The translations under genes and the position numbers were made by a program. Shown here in pieces: positions 35,838 to 46,862 of a stretch of DNA of 64,000 bases. The notes under the pieces were generated by a model. It saw only the letters and a program-made list of their open reading frames with translations, ran no database searches and was not told the origin of the DNA. Position 1 is the stretch's first letter, and each line of letters begins with the position of its first letter. The stretch is from Combretum micranthum (taxonomy: Eukaryota > Streptophyta > Magnoliopsida > Myrtales > Combretaceae): positions 1 to 64,000 of the forward strand of contig JAMXBD010001600.1 in NCBI GenBank assembly GCA_024138025.1. Reading direction: 5' to 3'.

Positions 35838-36369
35838 GGATTAAGGGAGATATACCACCTAGTTCCGAAGGTGAGCAGAGGCCTATTCCTAGAGGTATCA
35901 GGATGATGGACACGATCTAACTTTGGCGCCACTAGGAGATAGGGACATGAGGATTGATATTAGTGATAGCAGCTCCAAGGAGAAGGATGATTACCCTTAG
36001 TTAGGCCCTCAAGAGAAGGGCAAGGGACGCCTATATCCTAGCCTCTAAGTCAGATCCAGATTTCATATGATGATGTTTGTATTACTTTTTTATGATAGTA
36101 TGATAGATATGATGAATCTGATGGACTTCTGATGGTGTATATGTATATGTAGCATATGAGGTGTAGGGTGATGGATATTTACTTTTTGATGCTACTACTA
36201 GTAGAAGTTAAGTATAGAGTTAGTGCCATTTTTTATATGCACATAATGCACTAACCATGAGAAGTTTATGTGTATTTTGGTTATGTATATATATGTGTGA
36301 TATATATATATATGAATGACTTTGATGTCTTTTAGTAATTGTGAACCATGATTTAATCTAAGTAACATG
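35838..36369 (+). other. Internal spacer of the copy-4 element
   Basis: The first 220 bases continue the coding-like relic described at 33600. From about 36060 the sequence is AT-rich with TA-type simple repeats (36280-36315) and no frame. Confidence 0.5.
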
Positions 36370-37749
36370 TTTAATGCTAATAGAATGCTAAGGGGGAGAG
36401 ATAGAAGTAGAAATGCAAGGATATCTGAAAATCCTCCTGCAAATTCCCCTGCACTATCCTAGAATCAATTAGAGGATGTTTTGCAAAGTCTCCAACAACG
36501 AAACGTATTGATCTTACAAGCTTTTCAAAATATGCAAGTATCAAATGTAGCACCACCGGTTGAGGTGCCAGCAATAAGTCCTAGAGGAAATGAAAGGCAT
36601 ATTGCATCGGTTTAATTTTAGGAAAATGGACTAGTGAACCCTGATGAATCTACTACCAAGGTGCAAAGACCACCCTGGTATGAAAAGGAATTACCACCAT
36701 CGTGACCACTATGTCCTTAGAGGAACTTGTTTCCACAATTCATTAAATGCAACAGGTACTTTAAAGGACTAACCGGAAAGCCAGAAGAAGTTGAGGATTG
36801 GCTAGCTTAAATCGAGCGATCCTTTGATGTTTTCTAAGTACCAAAAGCTTTGAGTGTAGCGTATGGAACTTATTTGCTAAGGTTAAGAGCAAGGATTTGG
36901 TGGAATTCTAAACAAAGAAGTTTGTCACAACCTATTACTTGGGAAGTGTTTAGGCAGGAATTTTGCAAGGAGTATTTCCCGGGCAACCTAAAAGCAAAGT
37001 ATAGCACTGACCTGATGAATCTGACTCAAGGAAGTAAGACAATTGATGAGTATGAACATGAGTTTAATCGGTTATTGTAATTTGCTCTAGATGCTTATCG
37101 GGACAGTGATAAGCTAAAGAGATAGACTTTCATTGCTGGGTTAAAACCTCATTTCCAGAGAAGACTTGCTGAGTTCAAAGTTAATAACTTCGCGGCTATG
37201 ATAGAAAAAGCCTGAATCCTTGAACGAGCAAGGAAATATGAAATTGAAAGGTATAAAAGGAGAGGACCAACTTTTGGGAAAAGAACATATGATGGTTCTA
37301 TGGCAAATCTTGTTCCTAAGAAAATTAAATTTTTTAAACCCCTCAATATGTGCAAAGGAGGAGTAGTTGGAAAGAACAATGTTACATGTTGGAAATGCAA
37401 AGGCTCTCATTATCCAAGGGAGTGCCCACAGTTGCAACATAAGTGTTACTACTGTGGAGAAAGTGGACACATGGCAAATAATTGTCCAAAAAGAAAGATC
37501 GCGACCTATTTTTTATGTAGCAAAGTTGGCCATATAACAACCAACTGCCCACAGAGAGTGAACACTATAGTTAGTTCTTCACAGTTTAAAGGAACGGTTG
37601 GAGTCGCAGGCCCGAAAAATGGAAATGCCAATACCAGTAAAGCTATACAACAGCTAGAGTCTTTGCTATGTATGGGAATCTGGTTGAGAATGTGGAGATG
37701 GAGGAGGAAGATGAAGGAAATATATGGAAAGAAGTCGACCCTGATGATT
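36370..37749 (+). pseudogene. gag of the family-L element
   Basis: The capsid-like domain runs from about 36720 with stops (KGLTGKPEEVEDWLA, then LLRLRARIWWNSKQRSLSQP and ITWEVFRQEFCKEYFPGNLK, then GSKTIDEYEHEFNRLL), the Retrotrans_gag pattern. The nucleocapsid at 37300-37600 has three knuckles in a row: CWKCKGSHYPREC (CX2CX3HX4C), CYYCGESGHMANNC (CX2CX4HX4C) and a third in which the first Cys is lost (FLCSKVGHITTNC). Downstream frames decay and the sequence runs into 3' LTR sequence at 37750 with no protease, RT or integrase. The gag type and the Met PBS fit a chromovirus-like (Del/Tekay) element, but the lineage is inferred. Confidence 0.88.
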
Positions 37750-38052
37750 ATGGGTCAAATCGAGATATGATGGTTTCTACTATTCCTAATATAGATTAGT
37801 TAGTTATGGATTATTTGTTTTGTATTTAAAGATTTCTAGGAGAATTATGTGGTCTGTAATATCTTTATAATACCTGTTACTTTTGATGATAGTTATTTAC
37901 TAATTTATGTCTTACATATATTTATCATTTCTTATCAAAGCAACTAAAAGATCATGTTGTTTGAAAAATATGTCACTCCCTTAAAGATAATTTAGTGATA
38001 GTATTCAAGTGTAGCTTGTTTGCTACTAATATAGTACCCTCGGGGCGTGACA
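37750..38052 (+). mobile_element. Truncated 3' LTR of the family-L element
   Basis: ATGGGTCAAATCG...GGGGCGTGACA corresponds to 33081-33381 of the 5' LTR, with roughly 25 differences over about 300 bases counted by eye. All sequence upstream of this point in the LTR, and the whole pol region, is missing. The TSD CTTTG follows at 38053-38057, so the outer 3' boundary is intact and the loss was internal. Confidence 0.9.
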
Positions 38053-38057
38053 CTTTG

Positions 38058-39650
38058 TGTCGTGCTCATGGTTACAGTGATTCTTGTGATATTCTTTTGA
38101 GTCTTTTCTCCTTAAACTGGGCCTAATTGGAGGTGGTGGTGGTAGGAGGCCCTGGTTCCTTATCTTGAGAAACACGTCGTGGACTGGTAATTTCAGGGGC
38201 GTCATTAGGAAAAGTTTCCATTTATCATCATTTTTGTAGCCTTGATGTGGATTAGCTCGGCTGAAATTGCAGTGGTCCTTTTGTCACCCTCTTTCCTAAG
38301 GTGGATTGCTTTTTATCCGAGGAGGCTCAGTCTTGGCTTTAGATTCCCTCCTAGTGTTTTAGGTGTCCTCCTAATAAATATATTTCTATGTCTTTTCTCT
38401 CACTTACTCAAGCGTAGTGAGTTAGCATTTCGAAATGGAGTCGAAAAACAGGCTTTCTATAAAGTCTTCTTATTTGATAGCCTCTAAGCCTACTCCTTGG
38501 TTGAGGTTCAGAGCCTCTAGGCATGCTTTATTAAACCTTGCTAGGTAATCCTTTAAGGGCTCACTTTGTCCCTGTCGTACCGTGTGAAGGTACGAGGTAT
38601 TTTTCTCTAGTGGCTTACCATGAAGTGTGCTACAAAAAGGTCAGTGAGCTGGGAAAATGAACTTATCGTGTTCGACTCAAGTTTGTTAAACCATACTTGA
38701 GCTACCCCTTAAAAGGTGGTAGGGAAAGTTTTGTACCATATTGCATCTAAAAAATTATGTATCGTCATAGCAAACTAGAGCTGGGCGATGTAGTCCTCTA
38801 GATCAGTCGATCCATCGTAAGATTCTAGGATGATTAACCAAGCTTCGGTCGGGAGCATTTCATATTGGACCCTAGCGACAAAGGGTATCTTACCTGGGAG
38901 TGCTTCGGCGGCAAGTTCATCCCCAAAACCTTCTCTGATGGTAGATAACCTTTGCATCATGTCTTTAATTTCTTCGAGTGCACATTCCTTGTTGGAACCA
39001 AACTGGGTGTCCTTAGCAGCAAAGGTGTGTTGTCCTCACGAGCTCAAGTTAAGTCGAGATCTACAACCATTGCTTTAGCATGTCACTTACCCTCTACCTA
39101 GTGCCTTGAGGTACCTCAAGTTGAGTGTTAGGAAGTTGTGCGTCCTTGTAAGACACTTCAAGTAGCTCTTAATAGGCTTTTAGGGGCCTTAGGTCTTCTA
39201 TATTCACTCAAGTGTGGGTTCCAACTATAGGACTACTCCTTAGCGGAGGTGCTATCTCGTAGTGGTGTCACGGTACACTTATAGTCCCTTTCAATCAGTT
39301 CCTCTCCGAGCCTAGATGATGGTTTGGTTGAAGAGGCTCTTCACTGTGCAATGGAGGTGTGTTCTTCTAGATGGAGGTCTTTCAGGCCCTTTAGCTCTGT
39401 GATCCTAACTCAGAGGAGGACAATAGAACACTCATTTTTTTGTATTCTTGTCCACAAGTTGTCTGCACTAGTTTTATAACTCCAGAATGTATCTTCGGTC
39501 TAAAAAGCTATCATCTACAACCGCCAGTTGGTCAACTCATGATGGTTTAGGGGGCCCACCATCTCATACTGTGGTAGTTATAGGTTGCATAGGAGCATGA
39601 CTAGTTTGATTCTTACTCTATTGTGGCCATGGCATTATATAAAAAGAATG
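38058..39650 (-). pseudogene. gag of the Tat-like element
   Basis: Reading leftwards from 38960: MMQRLSTIREGFGDELAAEALPG with VQYEMLPTEAWLIILESYDGSTDLEDYIAQL, matching the capsid start (P.YDG..DPEDH) of Tat-type gag. Then come FNKLESNTISSFSQLTDLF and HFM, the Retrotrans_gag core. At the left end HEHDTKNC and then QLKRAIKDTIR correspond to the GHDTEEC..LK..IE..IR nucleocapsid motif, which is cut by the family-L insertion. Stops are frequent. The region 39100-39650 is the more variable N-terminal part, with no recognisable motif. Confidence 0.85.
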
Positions 39651-40390
39651 TATTCTTGTAGTGGTGGTTTATGGTGGGAAGGGCATTAACAAAAAAAGAG
39701 ACAGGAGAAAAGAAGGGATTTCGAAAAGGGTTTCAGACAACAGTATCTTCCTACAGATGATGTAAAAATGTTGCATGAGCTAATTTTCGCTAGTAGAGTT
39801 AGCTCCTGTGAACATAGAAAAAGTGGTTAGAGGGATGTTAGGGGGTTGTCCGGCACAGCCACTTCGATACTTTAAGTCAATTCATGGTGAAGAGTAATAT
39901 GTTTATGATAAAGTAAAAAATCGTCTTCCCCTTCCTTCAAGGCAAAGGGGGTGTATATAGTATTTAGGGTCATACCAGGATAGATTTTTTCCCAGCAATT
40001 GACCTGGTATCTAAGTTAGTGAGGATACTCGGGCTAAGGAGTTGTGCTTCTTAGAGTGGGGCTGAGTTGATTGTGCCCCCCCCCCCCCTTCAGTCATGAA
40101 GTATGGTGGAGTGCATATTTTGACTGGAGTTTATGAGGCCGTGAGGCCGAGTTTGCTAATTAGTTGAACTAATGAGTTCGATGAGCCTTTTTCAAGATGA
40201 CGATTCATTAGGAAGCCTTGCGCATTATTCCTTGGTGGAGCCATAGGTCCCGTTACCTGTCTAGAAAACCAGGACATCTTAAGTAATAGGCCCTTCTTGG
40301 ACTTACGATGTTATTAGGTTTCGAGGCCCAAGAGACTGACTGGACAAATGGCTATATTCTACCGTCAATACTTAGTCTTCTTTAAATTCC
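39651..40390 (-). mobile_element. Probable 5' untranslated/LTR region of the Tat-like element
   Basis: Upstream of gag on the minus strand a TATA-like CTATATACACCC lies near 39953-39964, as expected for an LTR promoter. A 13-base C run is at 40076-40088. No PBS or LTR end could be fixed, and the matching 3' LTR is absent to the left of the minisatellite, so boundaries are approximate. Confidence 0.4.
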
Positions 40391-40499
40391 ATGATATTAC
40401 ATATTTTAAGTTTTTTATAACCGTTGTAGGTGTATTTATAATCTTTCAAAACCATTTTACATAAGTAATATAAAATTACGTTTCTACATTTTGACTCTA

Positions 40500-41095
40500 T
40501 ATTATGATTCTTCAAACCCTTCAATGATTTTATGTTGAATAAAAAATTTGGAAACCTTACCTATTAGATATATCTTTCACCGTCACTAGGATTTTGGTAG
40601 CTCACTATGTGAGTAGTAGTACCAAAATCTCACCACCAAGTGTGTTTAGCAACTAAAATTAAATTAAACCTTCTAATAAACCAAAGAAAGGAGTGTACCT
40701 TTCTTTGCACCCCAAGCATGACATTTGGTACGTTCTCTTTTGTTACACGAAGTCTTTCCATAAAAGTAACATGAAAACTCCTTAATTTGTTGTTTTTGTT
40801 CCTTTGATCCAATATTCGCAACTTGTTTATCCATTTTATTTTCTTATTATTACCCTTAGGTGTAGATTTCAAGTGAGCACTTTGAACATTTTCTTAGTTT
40901 AATCTCTCTTTTTCTTGCATATAATGTGAAATGAGTTGATTAAGTGTCCCATTTCTCCTTTTAATTATTATAATTATTTTTAAATCATCTTGTGTTGATA
41001 GAGATATAAAAATCAAATGCACATGCAACTCTTCAAATAGCTCTAACTTTAATTCTTTTAGTTTTGAAGCAAGATGAGACATTTTCAACAAAAAA
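40500..41095 (-). pseudogene. copia gag relic
   Basis: Reading leftwards from 41095: SHLASKLKELKLELFEELHV with HLIFISLSTQ, then LNQLISHYMQEKERLN, matching the UBN2/Retrotran_gag_2 type capsid of plant copia elements (L..LK.....E.L.V..LL.SLP, then L...V..E..R). The region around 40700-40760 is a broken knuckle in shifted frames (RKECTK-like with HAWG.K). A NPSDGERYI block near 40560 marks the start of protease/integrase. Its gag type differs from what I expect for the Tork-like pol at 19.5-21.5 kb, so I treat it as a second copia element. Confidence 0.75.
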
Positions 41096-41274
41096 AAAAA
41101 TGTTTGCAGATATTATACTTGCAAAAGTATTCGCTAAATAGTGTAACTAAGTAACAAAATTACAACAAAAAACTAAATGTAGTACACTTGGCGAAATTCA
41201 AATAATGGCAATAACATCACAAGAAACCTAGTATGAAATTGAAATTTAGTGTTTAGATAAATATTTATATATAT

Positions 41275-41539
41275 GGGTAAACATCGCAAATGATACATGA
41301 ACTTCAATAAAATATGCAATTAAGTACCTAGATTTCAAAATTAATCAATTTAGTACCTAAACTTCAAAATTGATCAATTTGGTACTTGAAATTACTTTTT
41401 GTGTACACTAACCAATATTATGGAGGTACTATTCGCGTCTATGAAAAGTTATTTTAGGTATTAAATTGATTATTTTCAAAATTTAAGTTCCAAATTGTAT
41501 ATTTTGCCAAATATCAAATACCATTCATGACATCAACCC
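41275..41539. mobile_element. MULE-type MITE, copy 2 (9-bp TSD)
   Basis: The left end GGGTAAACATCGCAAATGAT and the reverse complement of the right end (GGGTTGATGTCATGAATGGT) form TIRs. The inside repeats TTTAGTACCTAAACTTC-like phrases in both orientations. Flanks TATATATAT and TCTATATAT match at eight of nine but are low complexity. Confidence 0.75.
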
Positions 41540-41624
41540 TCTATATATGTGTATATATCAATTTATAAGTGATATTCTTTGTTGTAATGATCAATTATTG
41601 ACAATAGTTCTATTAAATAATAAG

Positions 41625-43353
41625 TGATAAAGTCATATTTCATACATTTTTCCTTGATCAATTCATGTTTAATCATTATAGATTTTGTAGAAATCAAGTG
41701 GAATTGGTACTTAAGTGTGCTTTAATTGATATCTCAGGTCTTGAAGTCCTTAGAATTTCAAGTACAAGTAAATTGAAGAAATTCATACAAATTTGATGAA
41801 GAAACAAATCCAACACCAGCATCACATCAAAGCTACACCATCGGCTTTGACAAAGGAGCAGCCAGCTTTCAACATGAAAAACAAAAGATGCCAGTGTTTA
41901 AAAGAGGAAAGCTCCAGCGCTGGAAAATTTTGAATGAACACCGAAAAAGTTGCCTTCTACTCCACCGGCCTTAAGTCGGCGCATGTTGTGTACAAAATGC
42001 AAATTTTTAGAGTCAGCCTTTGCACTGTCAGCATTGAAACAGTACAAAACGGCCTCTACAATTTTGATCCAATGCCGGCTCCTGGGATGGATACACCGCC
42101 GGCGTTGCCTTGATCTTGAAGATGAACAGAAATGAAAATGTTAAAGCTGTGTGAAATTCGCCAGTGTTGGACTAGAGTATAACGAACACCGCCAGCTACG
42201 CTGCCAACATAGAAGTTGAAACGGCCGGTGTACCCTGTGACTAATCGGTTTCTCTAGAATTGGTAAATTATAAACAAACGAAGGAAGCTTGCATATAATA
42301 TATATCCAACAGATCCAAAGACAAATTAAGAAAGAGAAAAAAAAAGAGAGGAAAATTATTCTTAGATTAGATTATTTGTGCTAAATTGCTATCAATTAAA
42401 AGACTTTGTCATCAAGTTTATTGTTTGAAGATTTCAAAGATTTAGGATTCGTGTTTGTAATCAATAGATTCGGTGATCTCTTATTCACCTTTTGCATGCA
42501 TATCTGTTGTTTATTGATTTTGAATATGAATTCTTGTGTTAATTCTTCATTGCTTTGCAATTGTTGTTATTTCTTGATGTTTTGTGGGAAATTGATGAAA
42601 CCCTAGGTTTGCTAAAATGATTATTGTAATTGTGTTATAGGATTGTTAGAATTGTGGAAAATTCATATTGTGATTCTTATTATAAATCTTGTTTCAAGAA
42701 TGAGATTTGGTTTATTTGAATTCTGATGACTAGGAAAAGAAATTAGGGTTCTATAGGTATTCTTGAATCAGGTTAAATAAGCAATTGTCGAAGCGGCAAT
42801 TTTAAATCTGATTTAGAAATTGTGTTTTGACATTAACGCAATATTTTTAAATTAGTTTCTCGCAAAGGGATTAAGGGAAATTGATTTAGGGTATTAGTCA
42901 ATCATAAAATTGGAAGATTCATGATTGTGAATATAAGTCCATTAGTAATTTGAGTAGCGGAATCTACCAGGTTATTTTGTGGTTTGAAAGATTCTGAAAC
43001 TGAAAAAGGTTTTTGATCTTTTGATAATTTCATATGAATATCCACAAAGTTAATTGTCATTATAGCATGATAGCAATTTCAATTGCAAAACTAGGGTGAA
43101 TTCTGTTTTTCCCACTTTTCTTTTGATATATATCTTTCAAACGCTCTCTCTAATTATCGTGATGGATTAGAGTAATTTAGTTTATTATATAAATCATTTG
43201 CCTAAATATCAGCAGAGTCTAATACCGGTTTAGTAGTTAAGTAATTCTCACGGGAACGATACTCAACTCATATCTATATTACTTGATTCAATCCAATATA
43301 CTTGCTAGTAGTATTCACACCTATTTATATATCTATATATTTTAAGTGGATCA
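41625..43353 (+). mobile_element. Athila-like solo LTR, TSD ATAAG
   Basis: It starts TGATAAAGTCATATTTC and ends TTAAGTGGATCA, flanked by ATAAG on both sides (41620-41624 and 43354-43358). The 3' part contains the phrase CACGGGAACGATACTCAACTC with AATATACTTGCTAG, characteristic of the U5 end in Athila-like LTRs. A palindrome array lies at 41810-42225 and is followed by a TATA-like CATATAATATATAT at 42292-42305. No gag-pol or PBS is present; length 1729 bp. Confidence 0.9.
41810..42225. repeat. GC-rich palindrome array in Athila-like LTR
   Basis: Words such as CATCGGCTTTG, CCACCGGCC, AAGTCGGCGCATG, AATGCCGGCTCC, ACCGCCGGCG, CCGCCAGCTACGC and ACGGCCGGTGTACC recur at about 30-80-bp spacing within AT-rich DNA. 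The array ends about 65 bp upstream of the TATA-like box. Confidence 0.65.
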
Positions 43354-43358
43354 ATAAG

Positions 43359-45439
43359 TAGAGTTGTCAGAGCTGGGTTAACCTTTCCAATTCAACCCAG
43401 TTGAACTTGACCACTTCTCAAGAACAGGTCGATTTAACCATGATTAATTCTTGGTCTTGCTTATTGACTCTTGATCATGTTTGGGTTAAGGCTTCAGTCC
43501 AGGTTGGACAACATTGATAATAAGCCTTTCTTTGGAATAAGTTATCATTTACATTGAAAGTCAAATAGATAATTTCAACATATTTATCACTATAAGTATG
43601 TTTGAATTTCAACTATATAATAGTCCTCCTTTAGGTTGATTATTACCTACATGAGATTCATCCATACACACCTGACTTGATATTTAAGTAAGAATTAATA
43701 TATAGAAAAGAGGTTCATTTGGTAACATATTGATTCAATCAATCAATTTAAAATATTAATTGTCAAAATTATCGCATATTTAGTATCATATGTCTATTAT
43801 CTAGTCAAATGAATATTTTCCTTTAAACTAATTATTATCCGCATAATATGGGTCTGTTTTATGCACATCTTTAACCTTACCTTCAAAATATGCTGAGTGA
43901 CTTATTGTCCTCTTGGAACCATCACCACTTAAATATAAAGATGTGTGCTTACTCCTGATTTTCTCATCATATATTAGGAATATTACACTAAGGTTTCTAA
44001 ACATAATAGCCCATACTCAATTAGATGATTTGGGCCCAACAAGTTGAATTTTATTAGATGACTTTCTATTTAGATCATACTTTATAATAACCGATGAGAT
44101 ATAATTATTAAAATAATGTGACACCATTAAAAAAAAAGAAACTAACATTTGAAACATATTTATTTAGACAAAAGGTGATACCAAACAAAGCTCTTTGTGG
44201 TAGTTATTTCGATCATGTCTAGATCTATCATGATTAATGTAGTTGCTTAATCGAAGTGTAGACCTATGAAAAGTTAATAGGGGAAAAATTGCAATTTAAA
44301 AACATTAGAAAAATTAAAAGTTTAGGGAAAAATTTTAGAAATATTGCACTTGAAATTGTGTCTTGTACCGAAAATGTATCTTCAAGACATGATCAAATCT
44401 GGTATTAGAATTGTGTCTTTTCATCAAGATATATTATATGCATTGCTTCTTTTATTCCTTATTTGTATGGCTCTTTTCTCAAAAAAAAAAAAAAAAAAAA
44501 AAAACAACCCAACCCATTTTCACTCAAATTGATTCATGGCATGATTTCTATGGAAAATCTCACCAAACCTACCCTCATTACAATCTTGTTGTGCAATTGG
44601 ACTTCAATTTTGTTGATGATTTTCCCTCAATCTTCAAAACTCTACCTCACAATCTCGCTGTAAATGTACTTGTTTTGCGCTTATTTTTATTTCAAATTTG
44701 TTTTTCCATTATAATTTTTACACACACACACACACACACAATTTATTGATATTATTTAAGACATTCAATTTTCACTTAGGGTATATAGAGTGCACCTTAA
44801 TTATTTGATAAAAAATTTCACTATATTCATATTACATGTACATTCTTGATGAAATTTCTAAACCATATTGCACGTGTACATTTTATGTTATCACATTTTA
44901 GCTAGTGTATTTGCTTGAATAATTTATTACGTTTCAATATAAGTTATATATATAAAGAGAGAGAAAGAGTGGTCGGATTATATTAGATTTTATAAGCTCT
45001 TCAACTTTATAATGGCCTTATTGTATGTGAATCTACATTCTTGAAATATACATATATACATATATATGTATAAAATACACGAATGTAATGTTTTAAAAAA
45101 GTAGCATGCTTTGGTTTCAAGTTTTCAATGACACTTATTATATTGTAGTTTCTAAGTATCAATTACTAAGAAAAAAATTTAATTTTTGGATATAGAGTAA
45201 TTTGGTGGGTCAAGTGGGTTATTGTTATTTTCTCATGCCATCAATGACATGATAATGGTATATGTTGAGTCGATGGGTGTTAGAAATGGAATAGCTCAAG
45301 AGTTATTTATTGTGCTTATGGAAACATGGTGATAGGAGATGGTAGGGAGCACTATGATATGTAAATTATGACATTAATTAGTATTTCAGAAGATACTAAT
45401 TACCAATAGTTGTTGATTGTTATATGCAACCACCTAAAC
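43359..45439. other. AT-rich intergenic stretch, no gene seen
   Basis: It holds simple repeats only: a 24-base poly(A) run near 44480-44503, a (CA)n run of about 22 bp at 44720-44741 and TA-rich patches at 44950 and 45050-45070. Open frames around 44340-44750 depend on the poly(A) (polylysine) and are spurious. Confidence 0.6.
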
Positions 45440-45870
45440 GGAAATATGATTATGCACCGAGTTGAGTTACTCTTGAGGTACACCATTAATGGCGACACCA
45501 TGTATTATTGTGTTGAACCCATTGAGGATGATAATGTTTGGTAAAGGTTGTCTTCTTCCTGTAGTCATGGTGCATTGGGAATGTTTATGAAGATATATGA
45601 AATTAAGTGGCCCATTGAACACAAATTGATTGAAGACAAGATGTAGGTTATGATGATTCAATTGAAACCTAAGTGTTTGAATCACAGCTTTTCTCTTCGA
45701 TCCTAAAAGTATGTACTAGTTAGCCTCAAGTAGCTGCTTTTGGGCCAACTTAATTGACTAGGCATATTGACAGAGAGACAAGCATAGATAGTAGCATTCC
45801 TTCTAAGGACTTCAGTAATATGAGTAGTGGTGATAAGAGTGATGATGGTGTTGGTTGGTTTAAAACTTAG
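45440..45870 (+). pseudogene. Possible MULE transposase N-terminal fragment
   Basis: A plus-strand frame around 45458-45535 reads RVELLLRYTINGDTMYYCVEP followed by IEDDNVW, then a stop and a continuation with HGALGMFMKIYEIKWPIEH. This resembles the N-terminal domain that precedes the zinc finger in some plant MuDR-like transposases. No DDE core, zinc finger or terminal inverted repeat was found, so the assignment is tentative. Confidence 0.35.
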
Positions 45871-45910
45871 TAGCAAATTTAAAAACAAAAAGGAAGAAGA
45901 AGAAATGGAG

Positions 45911-46090
45911 GAGCTAGTTCTTTACAAAAAGCATTTCTTTATTCTTAAGCATCTCCTACCACAAAATTATGAACTAGGTCCTTGTACTAAGACAAGAAGA
46001 TAAAAGTATTATGATTAAAAGAACATGCTTAAATAGAGAAGAAAAGCAAACCATAGAATGCATTTGGAAATTTTATGTTGAAAAGCAAAT
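45911..46090 (+). repeat. Dispersed direct repeat D, copy 1
   Basis: About 180 bp, shared with 50435-50618. Matching blocks include AAAGCATTTCTTTA, AATTATGAACTAGGTCCTTG, TACTAAGACAA and AGCAAACCATAGAATGC. Both copies are in the same orientation and flank the LTR element at 46863. An (ATA)n run follows at about 46088-46108. Confidence 0.75.
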
Positions 46091-46862
46091 AATAATAATA
46101 ATAATAATTGAAATGATCCAAACACCAATCATAAGAAATAAAAAAAAATCAAATGAAGTCAGTGGAAGCTAATTAAAGTCACATATGAATTTAAAAACAA
46201 TTTAATTTTTCAAAATTCCTAAATTAGTCCCCAACCAAAAGCTTAAATTAATAAAATTCAAAAGAAAAAAAATAACAACAATAAAGTAAAGTATTATTAT
46301 AATTTAGATATATTTTTTTAGGTGAAAATTTTACACAAAAAATCAAACAATCCTACTTAGGTCTTTATTTTTGTGAAATTATGACTTTACCCCTAATGGG
46401 AACTAAGGTGAATTAAAATTTTGAAATTATAATTAAAGTAGATGAAATAAACTTAGGGGAGTAATTCAATCCACAATTTACATCTATATTGGATTACAAA
46501 CCTTAAACTAGTCAAATTATCAAATTCTAGCATCTATAAAAATATATGGCCTATATCATGCCATGTGGCATCATAAGACTAAAAGAACAAAACCTGAAGC
46601 CTTCCTTATTTTGAAAAATTCGGATAGCTACCCCTATCTTCCATTTTCTCCTCTTATCTTATCCTCTTAGTCTTTTCTTCCTCATTAAAACCTCCCTAAG
46701 AACCATATAAGGTAGAATGCCTCCAAAATCCATATTTTAAGCACTTTTAGTTCATATTTAAGCTAGTATAATGTAAGATTAGATTATGATTAGTTTTCTT
46801 CTTCTTTTCTCAAGATAATGGAGAAGATATGAACATCCAATGAGCTTAAGAGTTTTGAAATT
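46091..46862. other. AT-rich intergenic stretch, no gene seen
   Basis: No frame longer than expected by chance and no terminal repeats recognised. Confidence 0.5.

Noticed and set aside
19473..41095. A single copia element split by the Tat-like element (pol at 19.5-21.5 kb, gag at 40.5-41.1 kb)
   Set aside because: The orientation fits, but the gag and pol types look like different copia lineages, the protease-integrase part is missing on both sides, and no matching TSD was found at the joints.
44344..44749. Frames with polylysine
   Set aside because: They depend on a poly(A) run of about 24 and a CA repeat.
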